From NCBI RefSeq assembly GCF_037072025.1, contig NZ_JAXHDD010000015.1, positions 1-64,000 of the forward strand: 64,000 nucleotides of DNA, read 5' to 3'. This DNA comes from Pseudogracilibacillus sp037072025. Lineage in GTDB: Bacteria; Bacillota; Bacilli; Bacillales; Amphibacillaceae. The position numbers and the translations under genes were made by a program. Below, piece by piece: positions 27,155 through 34,885 of the stretch (the first letter of the stretch is position 1; each line of letters opens with the position of its first letter). A model generated the notes under the pieces. The model did not search any database and was not told the DNA's origin. It saw only the letters and a program-made list of their open reading frames with translations.

Positions 27155-28087
27155 CTAATCTCTTAAAGCTCTGCCCGTAAGGTGTAAAAAAACATCTTCT
27201 AGTGTCGGTGTTTTGACATTAACTGATTTCAGTTCAACTTTTGCCTCTGAAGCAAGTTTTGTGATCAGCTGAAAAACATTAATTTCCTTAGGGACAATGA
27301 TCGTTACTGTCTCATTTTTTGTGACTAGTTCTTTTATCGTTGGCTCGTCATCAAGCGCCTTAATAAATGTTTTGTTTAAGATTTCCGCTTCAATATAAAT
27401 CGTATGTTCCGACGATAAAATTTCTTTAATTTCGTCTTTCGTTCCGACTGCGATCAAGTTACCCCGATCCATGATGTAAATCCTGTCACATAAATATTCG
27501 ACCTCTTCCATATAGTGACTTGTGTATAGAATCGTTAGGCCTTTTTCTTCATTTAGACGTTTCACCGTTTCTAAAATATAATTTCTAGATTGTGGATCAA
27601 TCCCTACTGTCGGCTCATCCATGATGAGAAATTCCGGATCATGAAGAAGTGCTACTCCTATATTGAGTCTCCGCCGCATTCCACCAGAGAATTTTTTCAC
27701 AACATCTTTTCTACGATCCGCTAACCCGATTAACTTGAGTACTTCATCTATTTTTTGTTTTAAATTACTTCCTGACATTTGATAAATACGTCCAAAAAAA
27801 TATAAATTTTCTTCTGCGGTTAAGTCTTGATAAAGTGCAATTTCTTGTGGAACAACCCCCGTCACTTTTCGTAATGGAGTTGGATTTTTTAATACACTCT
27901 TTTTTTTGAAGAACACATCTCCTTCTGTTGGATCAATTAACGTAGACAGCATAGAGATTGCCGTTGATTTACCGGCACCATTTGGTCCTAGTAGACCAAC
28001 AATTTCTCCTTTTTCAATGTACATATTCATATTTTTAACTGCATAAAACTGTTTGTATCGTTTCGATAGATTCATTAATTCAAGCAT
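27155..28087 (-). CDS. ABC transporter ATPase, LnrL-like
   Basis: A 310-residue ATPase: Walker A GPNGAGKST (about 34-42), signature FSGGMRRRLNIG, Walker B FLIMDEPTVGID, His switch TSHYMEE, and a C-terminal extension (about 230-310) typical of the DrrA/LnrL antibiotic-resistance group. Strong ribosome site AAGGAGGGAG. It leads the three-gene transporter operon. The LnrJK-like two-component genes lie about 1 kb upstream on the same strand, separated by a decayed region. A 20-bp palindrome at 28169-28188 is a candidate regulator site. Confidence 0.85.
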   Translation of the reverse strand: MLELMNLSKRYKQFYAVKNMNMYIEKGEIVGLLGPNGAGKSTAISMLSTLIDPTEGDVFFKKKSVLKNPTPLRKVTGVVPQEIALYQDLTAEENLYFFGRIYQMSGSNLKQKIDEVLKLIGLADRRKDVVKKFSGGMRRRLNIGVALLHDPEFLIMDEPTVGIDPQSRNYILETVKRLNEEKGLTILYTSHYMEEVEYLCDRIYIMDRGNLIAVGTKDEIKEILSSEHTIYIEAEILNKTFIKALDDEPTIKELVTKNETVTIIVPKEINVFQLITKLASEAKVELKSVNVKTPTLEDVFLHLTGRALRD

Positions 28088-28168
28088 ATAACTCCCTCCT
28101 TACTTATACATAGTTTATCTTTTAACTTGTTAAGCGAAAACTGTCTCAGGTCATAACTTGAAAGGAAA

Positions 28169-28188
28169 AAAATGACTTAAGTCATTTT
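28169..28188. promoter_or_regulatory. Perfect 20-bp palindrome upstream of the LnrL-like gene
   Basis: AAAATGACTTAAGTCATTTT is self-complementary over 20 bp and lies 82 bp before the ATPase start. It is a candidate operator for the NarL-type response regulator encoded at 29067-29705; no other copy was seen. Confidence 0.45.
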
Positions 28189-28270
28189 CGCGGGAGAATT
28201 TTGTTTTTTTGATTATTAGAAATGACAGTGGATAATTGGGAGGTGAGTATATTGGTTGGGGTACTTAAAT

Positions 28271-28387
28271 TTAACGGCGGGGATACCAGTTAACGGCGGA
28301 GGATCCAATTTATCGGCTTAAAAGGGGACACCCAATTTATCGGCGAAATGCACTTTTTAACGGCGGCTGGATGATGTTATCGGCGAA
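28271..28387. repeat. Cluster of spaced TTAACGGCGG/TTATCGGCGA repeats
   Basis: Six copies of TTA(A/T)CGGC(G/T) at irregular spacing: near 28271, 28290, 28310, 28337, 28357 and 28378. Similar in style to the cluster at 1-267, whose core is TTCAGCG/TTCGGCG. Just before it, GGGAGGTGAG and a TTG (28252) open a frame of only about 13 codons. Confidence 0.65.
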
Positions 28388-28448
28388 TTAGGCCTTAGAA
28401 TAAAAATAGCAAGACCGGTTTTGGCCCTGCCGCTTCTTATTTACTCAT

Positions 28449-28589
28449 TTAATTCCCCATCGCTTCGATCGTTCTTCTTATACCTTCCTCATAAGGCGTC
28501 CTTGGTAATGAGCCGATATGTTGCTCATATTTTTCTCCATCCAATACAACTGGATCTTCATTTAAATACTGCATTTCCACAAACACTTA
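28449..28589 (-). pseudogene. C-terminal remnant of an NAD-dependent epimerase/dehydratase-like gene
   Basis: On the minus strand one frame reads MQYLNEDPVVLDGEKYEQH then IGSLPRTPYEEGIRRTIEAM and stops at 28449. The TPYEEGIRRTIE ending is typical of extended-SDR epimerases. Only about 45 codons remain. Upstream the frame runs into a stop exactly where the plus-strand Uma2 homology begins, so the gene was cut by a deletion or insertion. Confidence 0.6.
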
Positions 28590-29029
28590 TTTGCTTATTA
28601 CAGAAAAAGCTCACAGAAACGAGCGAACAGACTCACTTTATTTTTTATACACCTATTGATGTCATTTTATCAACTACAGATATACGCCAACCTGATATTG
28701 TTCTAGTTAATCGAAAGCGGATTGATATACTAACGAACCGTGGAATAGAAGGGACGCCAGATCTAGTTATCGAAATTCTTTCCCCTTCTTCTTTAGAGCG
28801 TGATAAAATTGATAAACTAAAAACTAACGCAGAATACATGATTCCTGAATATTGGATTGTAGATCCCAATTCTTATGTTTTAGAACAATATTTATTAACA
28901 AATGACCGTTATGAAATTATTAATGTTTTTCAAGCAATGGAAACTATGTCTTCACCAACCATCACCAGTGTTTCCTTTACAATGCAGGATATTAAGAAAC
29001 GTATTCCATTATTAAATAATAACAAATAA
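28586..29029 (+). pseudogene. N-terminally truncated Uma2-family nuclease
   Basis: The frame is open from 28421, but Uma2 (DUF820, PD-(D/E)XK-like) homology starts only at about 28586. Core motifs are present: the Asp in RQPDIVLV, the Glu in LVIEILSPSS, and the YWIVDP segment. The normal first 45-50 residues (…ELIDGELYxMSP…) are missing, replaced by antisense sequence of the epimerase remnant. Intact members are about 185-195 residues; roughly 148 remain. Probably inactive. It lies between the two-component system and its likely ABC target, on the opposite strand. Confidence 0.65.
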
Positions 29030-29066
29030 ACTTTATGATCAACCATCAAAAATCTTTATTCAATTC

Positions 29067-29705
29067 CTAAGAAATATTATGCTTCACAGCAAAGATCGCT
29101 AATTGTGTCCGGTCTCTTAAATGTAATTTTTGCAAAATTGTCGTTACATGATTTTTTACCGTGCCGATAGATAAGTACAACTCTTCAGAGATTTCTTTAT
29201 TTGTTTTCCCTTCCCCTACTCGTTTTATAATCGCAAGCTCACGTTCTGTTATATTTTCTGGAATTTCTTCCTCCTGCCATTTTCTTTTCAACAAATTCGG
29301 GATAACTTTTGCCGCTACTTCTTCTTGTATTGGTAGCCCGTTTTTCATCGTGCTGTATACTGCTTGAATTAACTTTGCAGAATCTGCTGTTTTTAATAAG
29401 AACCCACTTGCTCCGTCTTTCAATGTTTCAAGTGCATACTCTTCATCATTAAAAGTAGTTAAAATTAAAATTTTAACTTCCGACCATCTTGCTTTAATTA
29501 GTCTAGTTGCTTCCATCCCGTTCATCACTGGCATACGTACGTCTAGTAATATAAGATCTACTAAGTGATTTTTTTCCAAAATTTCAATCGCTTCTTTTCC
29601 GTTCCCGGCTTCATGAACGACAGTAATTTTTTTATCTTGTTCTAACATTACTTTTAATCCTTGTCGGACAATATCTTGATCATCGACTATCATTACCTTC
29701 CACAC
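29067..29705 (-). CDS. NarL/FixJ-type response regulator, LnrK-like
   Basis: A 212-residue response regulator: receiver domain with phospho-acceptor Asp55 in LILLDVRMP, conserved DD at 8-9 and Lys in FLLKTAD; then a LuxR-type helix-turn-helix (about 148-205, TNKEISEELYLSIGTVKNHV). GTG start after AAGGGGTGATGAT. It starts 11 bp after the sensor kinase gene. By arrangement (kinase-regulator-ATPase-two permeases) it resembles B. subtilis LnrJKLMN, which responds to linearmycin-type polyenes. Confidence 0.88.
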   Translation of the reverse strand: MWKVMIVDDQDIVRQGLKVMLEQDKKITVVHEAGNGKEAIEILEKNHLVDLILLDVRMPVMNGMEATRLIKARWSEVKILILTTFNDEEYALETLKDGASGFLLKTADSAKLIQAVYSTMKNGLPIQEEVAAKVIPNLLKRKWQEEEIPENITERELAIIKRVGEGKTNKEISEELYLSIGTVKNHVTTILQKLHLRDRTQLAIFAVKHNIS

Positions 29706-29716
29706 ATCATCACCCC

Positions 29717-30793
29717 TTACTCATATGGAATCATCCCTTGAATTACAAAATCCGCTTCTGTCTGATACACTTCGAGTTGACCGCCAACTTCAGTAACTCT
29801 TGCTTGCATATTGTTTAACCCAAAACCGAACGTAAATTTCTCACGTGTTCGAATCGGGTTTGAAATTGTAAAAGCGAGTGAGCCAATAGCAGATTTACCG
29901 ATAACAATATGTACTTGTTTCGATATTGCATGACGCATCACATTCGTTAATGCTTCTTGAATAACTCGGTACAATACAACTCCATTTTCATTTGAAAGAG
30001 GGATCGATAATACCCCCTCCTTCACAGTAAATTCGATCAATAACTGACTTTCTGCTTCGAGCTTGCGAATTAACTGGACAACAGCTGCAATTCCTTTTGT
30101 TTCTATCTCTTGTAGCGTCTGGACCGCTTCTCGAGTTTCTAGTAAACTCTTATTTGCCATCTCTTTTAACTCGGTTAAATAGTCACTCGGCTCTTGAATA
30201 GAGAGCATTTCCAGTTTCATTATTAATGCCGTTAACCGGTGTCCCACAGAATCATGTATTTCACGAGCAATTCGCGTCCGTTCATCCGCTTTTGCCATCT
30301 CTTCTGCCGATACATGCATTCGTTTTAACTGTCGATACTCTGACAATAGCCCTTCATACAACTCTTGTTGGTTCTTTCTATCCAAAACAAGTTCATTCAA
30401 CTGAATCATGAATAAAACAAATAATGCCCCGATAATCAGCGCAGGTAACAGAGCTTTTCCTTGATAAACGATTAATCCAATAACGAATAGAAAGTTTATC
30501 GTGATAAAAAAATACATCACTTTTTTTGAAAATCGAAAGAGTGCTATCCCGACTACTGTTAATAAAAGTATTGAGGTATAAAAAGCCTCTTCAATGACGA
30601 AACCATGGATCAACAGTATGACTGATAATAGGATGTATAAGTATATGGGAGTATTTTCATTAGATAGGAAAAAAAAGATCGTCAAACTAGCAGTCAACAT
30701 GAATAAACTAAAAATAAGTTGACCGCTAGATTGATAGAGCATCATTATCCAGAGAAATCCAAATACTAAAAATCGAATTAAAAATTGGTTCAT
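29717..30793 (-). CDS. Sensor histidine kinase, LnrJ-like
   Basis: A 358-residue kinase of the HisKA_3 class that partners NarL-type regulators. Four to six membrane helices fill residues 1-130 with almost no external domain, suggesting sensing within the membrane. The phospho-acceptor is His180 in AREIHDSVGHRL, and the ATPase domain carries RVIQEALTNVMRHA (N box) and FGFGLNNMQARV (G box). The frame is open to 30868, but GGAGGAAAAAC precedes the ATG at 30793 (MNQFLIRF), which I take as the start. Confidence 0.87.
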   Translation of the reverse strand: MNQFLIRFLVFGFLWIMMLYQSSGQLIFSLFMLTASLTIFFFLSNENTPIYLYILLSVILLIHGFVIEEAFYTSILLLTVVGIALFRFSKKVMYFFITINFLFVIGLIVYQGKALLPALIIGALFVLFMIQLNELVLDRKNQQELYEGLLSEYRQLKRMHVSAEEMAKADERTRIAREIHDSVGHRLTALIMKLEMLSIQEPSDYLTELKEMANKSLLETREAVQTLQEIETKGIAAVVQLIRKLEAESQLLIEFTVKEGVLSIPLSNENGVVLYRVIQEALTNVMRHAISKQVHIVIGKSAIGSLAFTISNPIRTREKFTFGFGLNNMQARVTEVGGQLEVYQTEADFVIQGMIPYE

Positions 30794-30879
30794 GTTTTTC
30801 CTCCGAAGTACACATGCATTATTTTTTTGCAACAATGAGTGAGGAACAATAGATGTTGTGATATACATGTTACGAATTT

Positions 30880-30995
30880 ACTCAGCATATTGGAATCGAC
30901 TCGACATCTCGAAAACAACTCGGCATCTTGGAAATCCGCTCAACTTCCTAGAAATTCGACTTGACGTCTTTGAAATTCACCCAACATGTTTTTAA
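30880..30995 (+). repeat. Degenerate 20-bp-period repeats; left 93-bp direct repeat
   Basis: Five to six diverged units of 20 bp (CGACTCGACATCTCGAAAAC, AACTCGGCATCTTGGAAATC and so on), clearly related to the array at 55576-56396. The stretch 30899-30991 is identical, base for base, to 40791-40883. Confidence 0.88.
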
Positions 30996-31031
30996 AAACT
31001 ATGATTAGGAATAAGCTGTTCCAATAAGCCC

Positions 31032-31195
31032 TATAAGAGGATGTTCAAAAAGTCCTGTAAAAATGACACTGCGAATTTCGCACGAATGCTTGTTTCTCCG
31101 CTACTCATGTATCTAAATGCATACATTCCGCTGACGGGAACTGCGCCGCCTCGAACTTCTTGATCCTTTTTATCTTTTTGAACACGCACTATAAT
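31032..31195 (-). repeat. MITE-like dispersed repeat, copy 3
   Basis: Same family as copies 1, 2 and 4, in inverse orientation: starts TATAAGAGGATGTTCAAAAA and ends CTTTTTGAACACGCAC plus TATA. It lies 40 bp inside the left direct repeat. The centre differs slightly (CTGACGGGAACTGCG). Confidence 0.85.
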
Positions 31196-31327
31196 AAAAA
31201 GATCGAGAAAAGCGAATTCCTGTTGATCACAGCATGATGTTCAATATGGAGAAGAACTATTCATACCAAGCATTACGCAGGATTAAAGTAGATGAACACT
31301 AGTTTAAAAATACTTTTACTCAAAATG

Positions 31328-32515
31328 TTAATATTCTATTAAAATAACATTTTCTATTGATTCTAGCTCAAAACGCTTATTGTCAATGATATTTTCATTA
31401 GTCTGTACAGGGATAAGAGTCACTTCCGATGTCCATAAATTTTCTGTTGCATCATTCGTACTTATCTCGTCTTGCTGTTTTAAATTTCTTTCCGAAACAT
31501 CTTGGGGTATGATACCAATATTCTGGGGCCTTTCTTCTATTTCAATTGGAATATAACTATTAGTAAAAAAAGAAAGGGACATTCCACTTGAAATAATAAA
31601 CGTCATTATGATGATAGAAAAAAAAGTAATCATTTTACTGTTTTTTTTAGATTTTAATATTTTCAACAACCGACGTTTTAAGTTTGTGTGTTCATCTGAA
31701 AATGTTGTACCTAAAAAATTATATCTTGTATCTTGATTTGCTCTACTTATTATATTTAATAACGTTTCTCCATACTTTTTTCTGTCAGCATGAGACATTT
31801 TTATTACAATATCCTCATCACAAGAAAGTTCACTCCACTTGTTGATATTTTTTTGTAATATGTAAATGAATGGATTATACCAGTGTAAAATCATAGCAAG
31901 TAACATGGCTTGTTTTACCCATAAATCCTTTTTCTTAAAATGCGTTAATTCATGTTTGATAATCAAATCTAATTCATCATCTGGAATGTCATACATTGGT
32001 AGAACAATAGTAGGTTTAAAAACACCGAGTAAAATAGGACTTATATTTACACTGCAAAACATTAAATTTATATTTGTAGTAAGATTCATTTCGTTCATGT
32101 TTTTTTCCAGAAGAGATTGCGCAATAGTATCTCTTGATGTAGATATACAATTTGCCTTTAATTTTTTCATGAAATTATGATGTATATATAGAAATCGAAA
32201 GCTAGTTATGACAGCACCTAGTAACCAAATGACAAGGATAATTTGAATAACAATCACTGGTAGAGATAGGCTGTTCTGATCGATGGGAAAGTGACTAAAT
32301 GCATAATTGAACTGCTGTTCACGTTTAAATAAAGACAATAAATCTAATATTAAAAAGACAGGGACGATATATAGAGAAAGAACAATTTTTCTAATCCAAT
32401 AGTGCCAATTAGCATTCAATGTTTTTTTAAAGATATAAGTAATTAAATAAGACAATATTAGAAGAGTAGTCCCTGCAATCGACAAAGTAATAAGCATGCT
32501 GAGCAAATTATTCAA
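31328..32515 (-). CDS. BlaR1/MecR1-like M56 membrane metallopeptidase lacking the penicillin-sensor domain
   Basis: A protein of about 395 residues. Four membrane helices are visible: two near the N-terminus, one at about 88-108 and one at about 295-318. A cytoplasmic zinc-protease loop carries HELTHF (His188, Glu189, His192), and the third ligand region is ELSCDEDIV. BlaR1 proteins are usually about 585-600 residues with a C-terminal transpeptidase-like sensor; here only about 75 extracellular residues follow the last helix, so beta-lactam sensing is unlikely. The frame extends to 32557 inside blaI, but the TTG at 32515, 7 nt after AGGTG and just past the blaI stop, is the more likely start. 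Predicted role: cleave or inactivate the BlaI-like repressor on an unknown envelope signal. Confidence 0.83.
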   Translation of the reverse strand: MNNLLSMLITLSIAGTTLLILSYLITYIFKKTLNANWHYWIRKIVLSLYIVPVFLILDLLSLFKREQQFNYAFSHFPIDQNSLSLPVIVIQIILVIWLLGAVITSFRFLYIHHNFMKKLKANCISTSRDTIAQSLLEKNMNEMNLTTNINLMFCSVNISPILLGVFKPTIVLPMYDIPDDELDLIIKHELTHFKKKDLWVKQAMLLAMILHWYNPFIYILQKNINKWSELSCDEDIVIKMSHADRKKYGETLLNIISRANQDTRYNFLGTTFSDEHTNLKRRLLKILKSKKNSKMITFFSIIIMTFIISSGMSLSFFTNSYIPIEIEERPQNIGIIPQDVSERNLKQQDEISTNDATENLWTSEVTLIPVQTNENIIDNKRFELESIENVILIEY

Positions 32516-32525
32516 TTTTTCACAC

Positions 32526-32909
32526 CTACTTATCTGCAAACCATTTTTTAAGTTCATCTAATTCATTAGGAGTTATTTTGTCCTCATAAAGTGTTGCTAA
32601 AAAATTCTTTAATGAACCTTGATACATAGTGTCCAACATACTCTGTGCTTCTTTCCTCTTATACTCTTTAAAAGTAAGACATGGGGTATACGTATTTGCT
32701 CTTCCTTCTCGTTTTACAGATAACAAGCCTTTATCAACAAGTCTAGATAAAAAGGTTGCAATTGTTTGCCCTTTCCATTCCTTCCCCTCTTTTGCAAAAA
32801 ATATATCTAATAATTCATTGGATTTAACTGGACGATTCATTTTCCAAATTACTTGCATTACTTTCATTTCTGTTTCTGATAAACTTTGAAATTTCTCCAA
32901 TATGTTCAT
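32526..32909 (-). CDS. BlaI/MecI-family repressor
   Basis: A 127-residue winged-helix repressor (helix-turn-helix about 10-75, WKGQTIATFLSRLVDKGLL) with a C-terminal dimerisation region (about 80-127). In BlaI the paired BlaR1 protease triggers cleavage between the two parts. It is followed immediately by the BlaR1-like gene, with the stop 8 bp before that gene's TTG. Upstream lies the inverted repeat AAACTAC-N6-GTAGTTT, resembling the TACA/TGTA half-sites of bla/mec operators. Divergent from the secreted-protein/ABC genes it may control. Confidence 0.85.
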   Translation of the reverse strand: MNILEKFQSLSETEMKVMQVIWKMNRPVKSNELLDIFFAKEGKEWKGQTIATFLSRLVDKGLLSVKREGRANTYTPCLTFKEYKRKEAQSMLDTMYQGSLKNFLATLYEDKITPNELDELKKWFADK

Positions 32910-32963
32910 CTCCTAAAATAATAATAGTTTGCAAAACAACTACTACGGTGATATAGTACATAT

Positions 32964-32983
32964 AAACTACGTGCTTGTAGTTT
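32964..32983. promoter_or_regulatory. Candidate BlaI-type operator
   Basis: Perfect inverted repeat AAACTAC-N6-GTAGTTT. A weaker related dyad, TAGTTTG-N5-CAACTA, lies at about 32927-32944, between it and the blaI start. A minus-strand TTGAAC at about 32985 followed by TTATAT would put a promoter across the dyad. Confidence 0.6.
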
Positions 32984-33060
32984 GTTCAACTGACATTTCT
33001 TACTGTATCATATAACATCTCGAACATCCTTTCAAATCATATTAACAATACTCAACAAGG

Positions 33061-33088
33061 TTGATTAGACTATTATGTTTTGTATAAA
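33061..33088 (+). promoter_or_regulatory. Possible promoter of the secreted-protein gene
   Basis: TTGATT (33061-33066), 16-bp spacer, TATAAA (33083-33088). The leader to the ATG at 33247 would be about 150 nt and holds no other convincing frame. Confidence 0.4.
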
Positions 33089-33246
33089 ATTAATATTTTC
33101 TTTTAATGGGGGTGGGTCACTTGGTGTAGAATATAGATTTTTTAAAAAAGTTGGATGTATGTAGATTGAATTATTTAGCATAACTTGTTTCAGATTCATA
33201 TTTTTTGAGAAATTAGAATTAAAAAATATTATTGGGAAGATTTAAA

Positions 33247-33636
33247 ATGAAGTTTGTTAAAAAAATATTCGCTAGTAGTTTGGCCGCTCTTATACTCTGC
33301 ACAGTCCTTGTAACTGGAAGTGCATTTGCAAATACAAGTTCGAAATCTGTCACAGGCTACGGAGAATTAACAGGAACTTTATCCGGAAAAAGTTATACAA
33401 CAAAGGTAACTAAAAACCCTGATAGAGCGTATTTAACAATTAAAGGAAGTATGCAAAATAAAAAGGGACAAACTGTTGTTAATACACAACAACTTTCTAG
33501 TTCAAGAGGAGCTAAAAATCTTAGAGGGAAATGGTCATCTGTTCCTTCAAGTATTTATGTAATCTACGGCACTCATGGGGTACAAGGCGGTAGTAAATAT
33601 GGTCCAGCAGCAGTTTATACTTATACTCATCCATAA
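33247..33636 (+). CDS. Small Sec-secreted protein of unknown function
   Basis: A 129-residue precursor. A clear Sec signal peptide, MKFVKKIFASSLAALILC then TVLVTGSAFA, is followed by a likely signal-peptidase cut before NTSS (about residue 29). The mature part (about 100 residues) is basic, rich in Ser/Gly/Thr/Tyr and predicted beta, with no cysteine; its end runs YVIYGTHGVQGGSKYGPAAV. I do not recognise a named family. The open frame begins at a TTG (33232), but GGGAAGA six bases before the ATG at 33247 fixes the start. It is divergent from blaI, followed by a terminator, then by lipoprotein and ABC genes. A secreted effector or bacteriocin-like protein is possible; this is inference from context. 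Confidence 0.7.
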   Translation: MKFVKKIFASSLAALILCTVLVTGSAFANTSSKSVTGYGELTGTLSGKSYTTKVTKNPDRAYLTIKGSMQNKKGQTVVNTQQLSSSRGAKNLRGKWSSVPSSIYVIYGTHGVQGGSKYGPAAVYTYTHP

Positions 33637-33653
33637 AAACTGTTGAATAAAGG

Positions 33654-33720
33654 AATGTTCGTATACGTGTTAACAAATTGTTTTGTTTTATATGCACGGT
33701 ACGAACATTTCTCTATTATT
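33654..33720 (+). terminator. Terminator or attenuator after the secreted-protein gene
   Basis: Stem AATGTTCGTA (33654-33663) and TACGAACATT (33700-33709), then TCTCTATTATT. The tail is only moderately T-rich, so partial read-through into the lipoprotein operon is plausible. Confidence 0.6.
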
Positions 33721-33800
33721 ATGGAAAATGTCATTGTGTATCTTAACTAATACTACTTTGAAAAAACTTTACAAATAGAAAGTATGGAAAGGAGAAATAT

Positions 33801-34871
33801 ATGTTGAACAAACGACTACTTTTTGCATATGGGTTTCTGCTTACTACGTTTTTTCTGATTATCACAGGGTGCTCTAAAGATAAGGTAGAGGAAGAAAAAG
33901 AACAAGCAGCAATCAGTGATATGAATGATAATCCATTTGAAATAGATGAAGAAAACGCTGTTATTATGGGCTCTATAAGTCATGGTTACGCCAACTTAGA
34001 ATTAGACGATAATGATGAGGTACTACCTTTAACCTATGATGGTGGGGAATTAGTATTAGATTACGAGGTTCAAGCAGAGGGAAAAGCTACTAATATTGGC
34101 TTTCTAGTGTATGTAGACGGTATTGCACAACCATACAAGCTTAATACGACGGATTCAGATTATCAATACATGCATATTATTGATTTAAAAGAAGAGAATG
34201 TTGACACACCATTTCAATTTATTTTTACACCGATTACTGGAGAAAAAGGAGAAACAGTTAATATTACTATCACTAGCATATACCATCCTTCCTTTATTCC
34301 AGATATGAAAGAAACAACCTCTTACGGTGGTTATCACGAGGCGTTGGCAGGAACACGTCCAATAGAATTTCATGAAAATCCTGAACCGCTAGATTTGACG
34401 GAGTTACCTACAAATAAAGTGTTAAAGGATGTACGTTTCATAACAGAGTCCGTGACCGATGATTTATTGGAAAGATTAGGTGGTGGAGTTATGACAATTG
34501 ATCTAGAAATGTTAGAAGTAGATGTTTTTAATTTAGTCGAGATCGAAGATAAACCAGATATGGAAACAACTTTTCAAATAAATAATCAAGGCAATGTACA
34601 TATGAGGTTAAAAATACTTGGTATACCAGGAGCAACATATCAAAACACTTTTTATTTGAATCATCAAGCGCTCTCCGATCAAAAAGGAAAGACTTCATTT
34701 GAAACAACATTGACGAAAGGAGATGTGTCTGTGATTGATGTTGAACTTGATGTCGAAACATTAGATGATTTTAGCACTTTTTATGTTGCTTCAACACCAG
34801 TAAATCCAGAAGACTTTCATGAAGATGTTATTACGTCTGTAAAAACATCATCTGTTTTATTATATAAATGA
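33801..34871 (+). CDS. Lipoprotein of unknown function (first of pair)
   Basis: A 356-residue lipoprotein: N-terminal signal with lipobox IITGC (Cys24), then a very acidic linker (KVEEEKEQ…) and a predicted all-beta body. No known domain recognised. Strong ribosome site AAAGGAG. Its TGA overlaps the ATG at which the next frame first opens. The gene sits between the secreted protein and a second lipoprotein with the same anchor style, upstream of an ABC transporter; a surface immunity, sensing or substrate-binding role would fit but is not demonstrated. Confidence 0.7.
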   Translation: MLNKRLLFAYGFLLTTFFLIITGCSKDKVEEEKEQAAISDMNDNPFEIDEENAVIMGSISHGYANLELDDNDEVLPLTYDGGELVLDYEVQAEGKATNIGFLVYVDGIAQPYKLNTTDSDYQYMHIIDLKEENVDTPFQFIFTPITGEKGETVNITITSIYHPSFIPDMKETTSYGGYHEALAGTRPIEFHENPEPLDLTELPTNKVLKDVRFITESVTDDLLERLGGGVMTIDLEMLEVDVFNLVEIEDKPDMETTFQINNQGNVHMRLKILGIPGATYQNTFYLNHQALSDQKGKTSFETTLTKGDVSVIDVELDVETLDDFSTFYVASTPVNPEDFHEDVITSVKTSSVLLYK

Positions 34872-34885
34872 TTGGAGTATCAGCC

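Noticed and set aside
28421..28585. N-terminal extension of the Uma2 frame
   Set aside because: This stretch is antisense to the epimerase remnant and shows no Uma2 homology; the frame is open by chance.
31328..32909. Beta-lactam resistance regulator pair (blaR1-blaI or mecR1-mecI)
   Set aside because: The penicillin-binding sensor domain is missing and no beta-lactamase or PBP2a gene is adjacent; kept only as a family resemblance.
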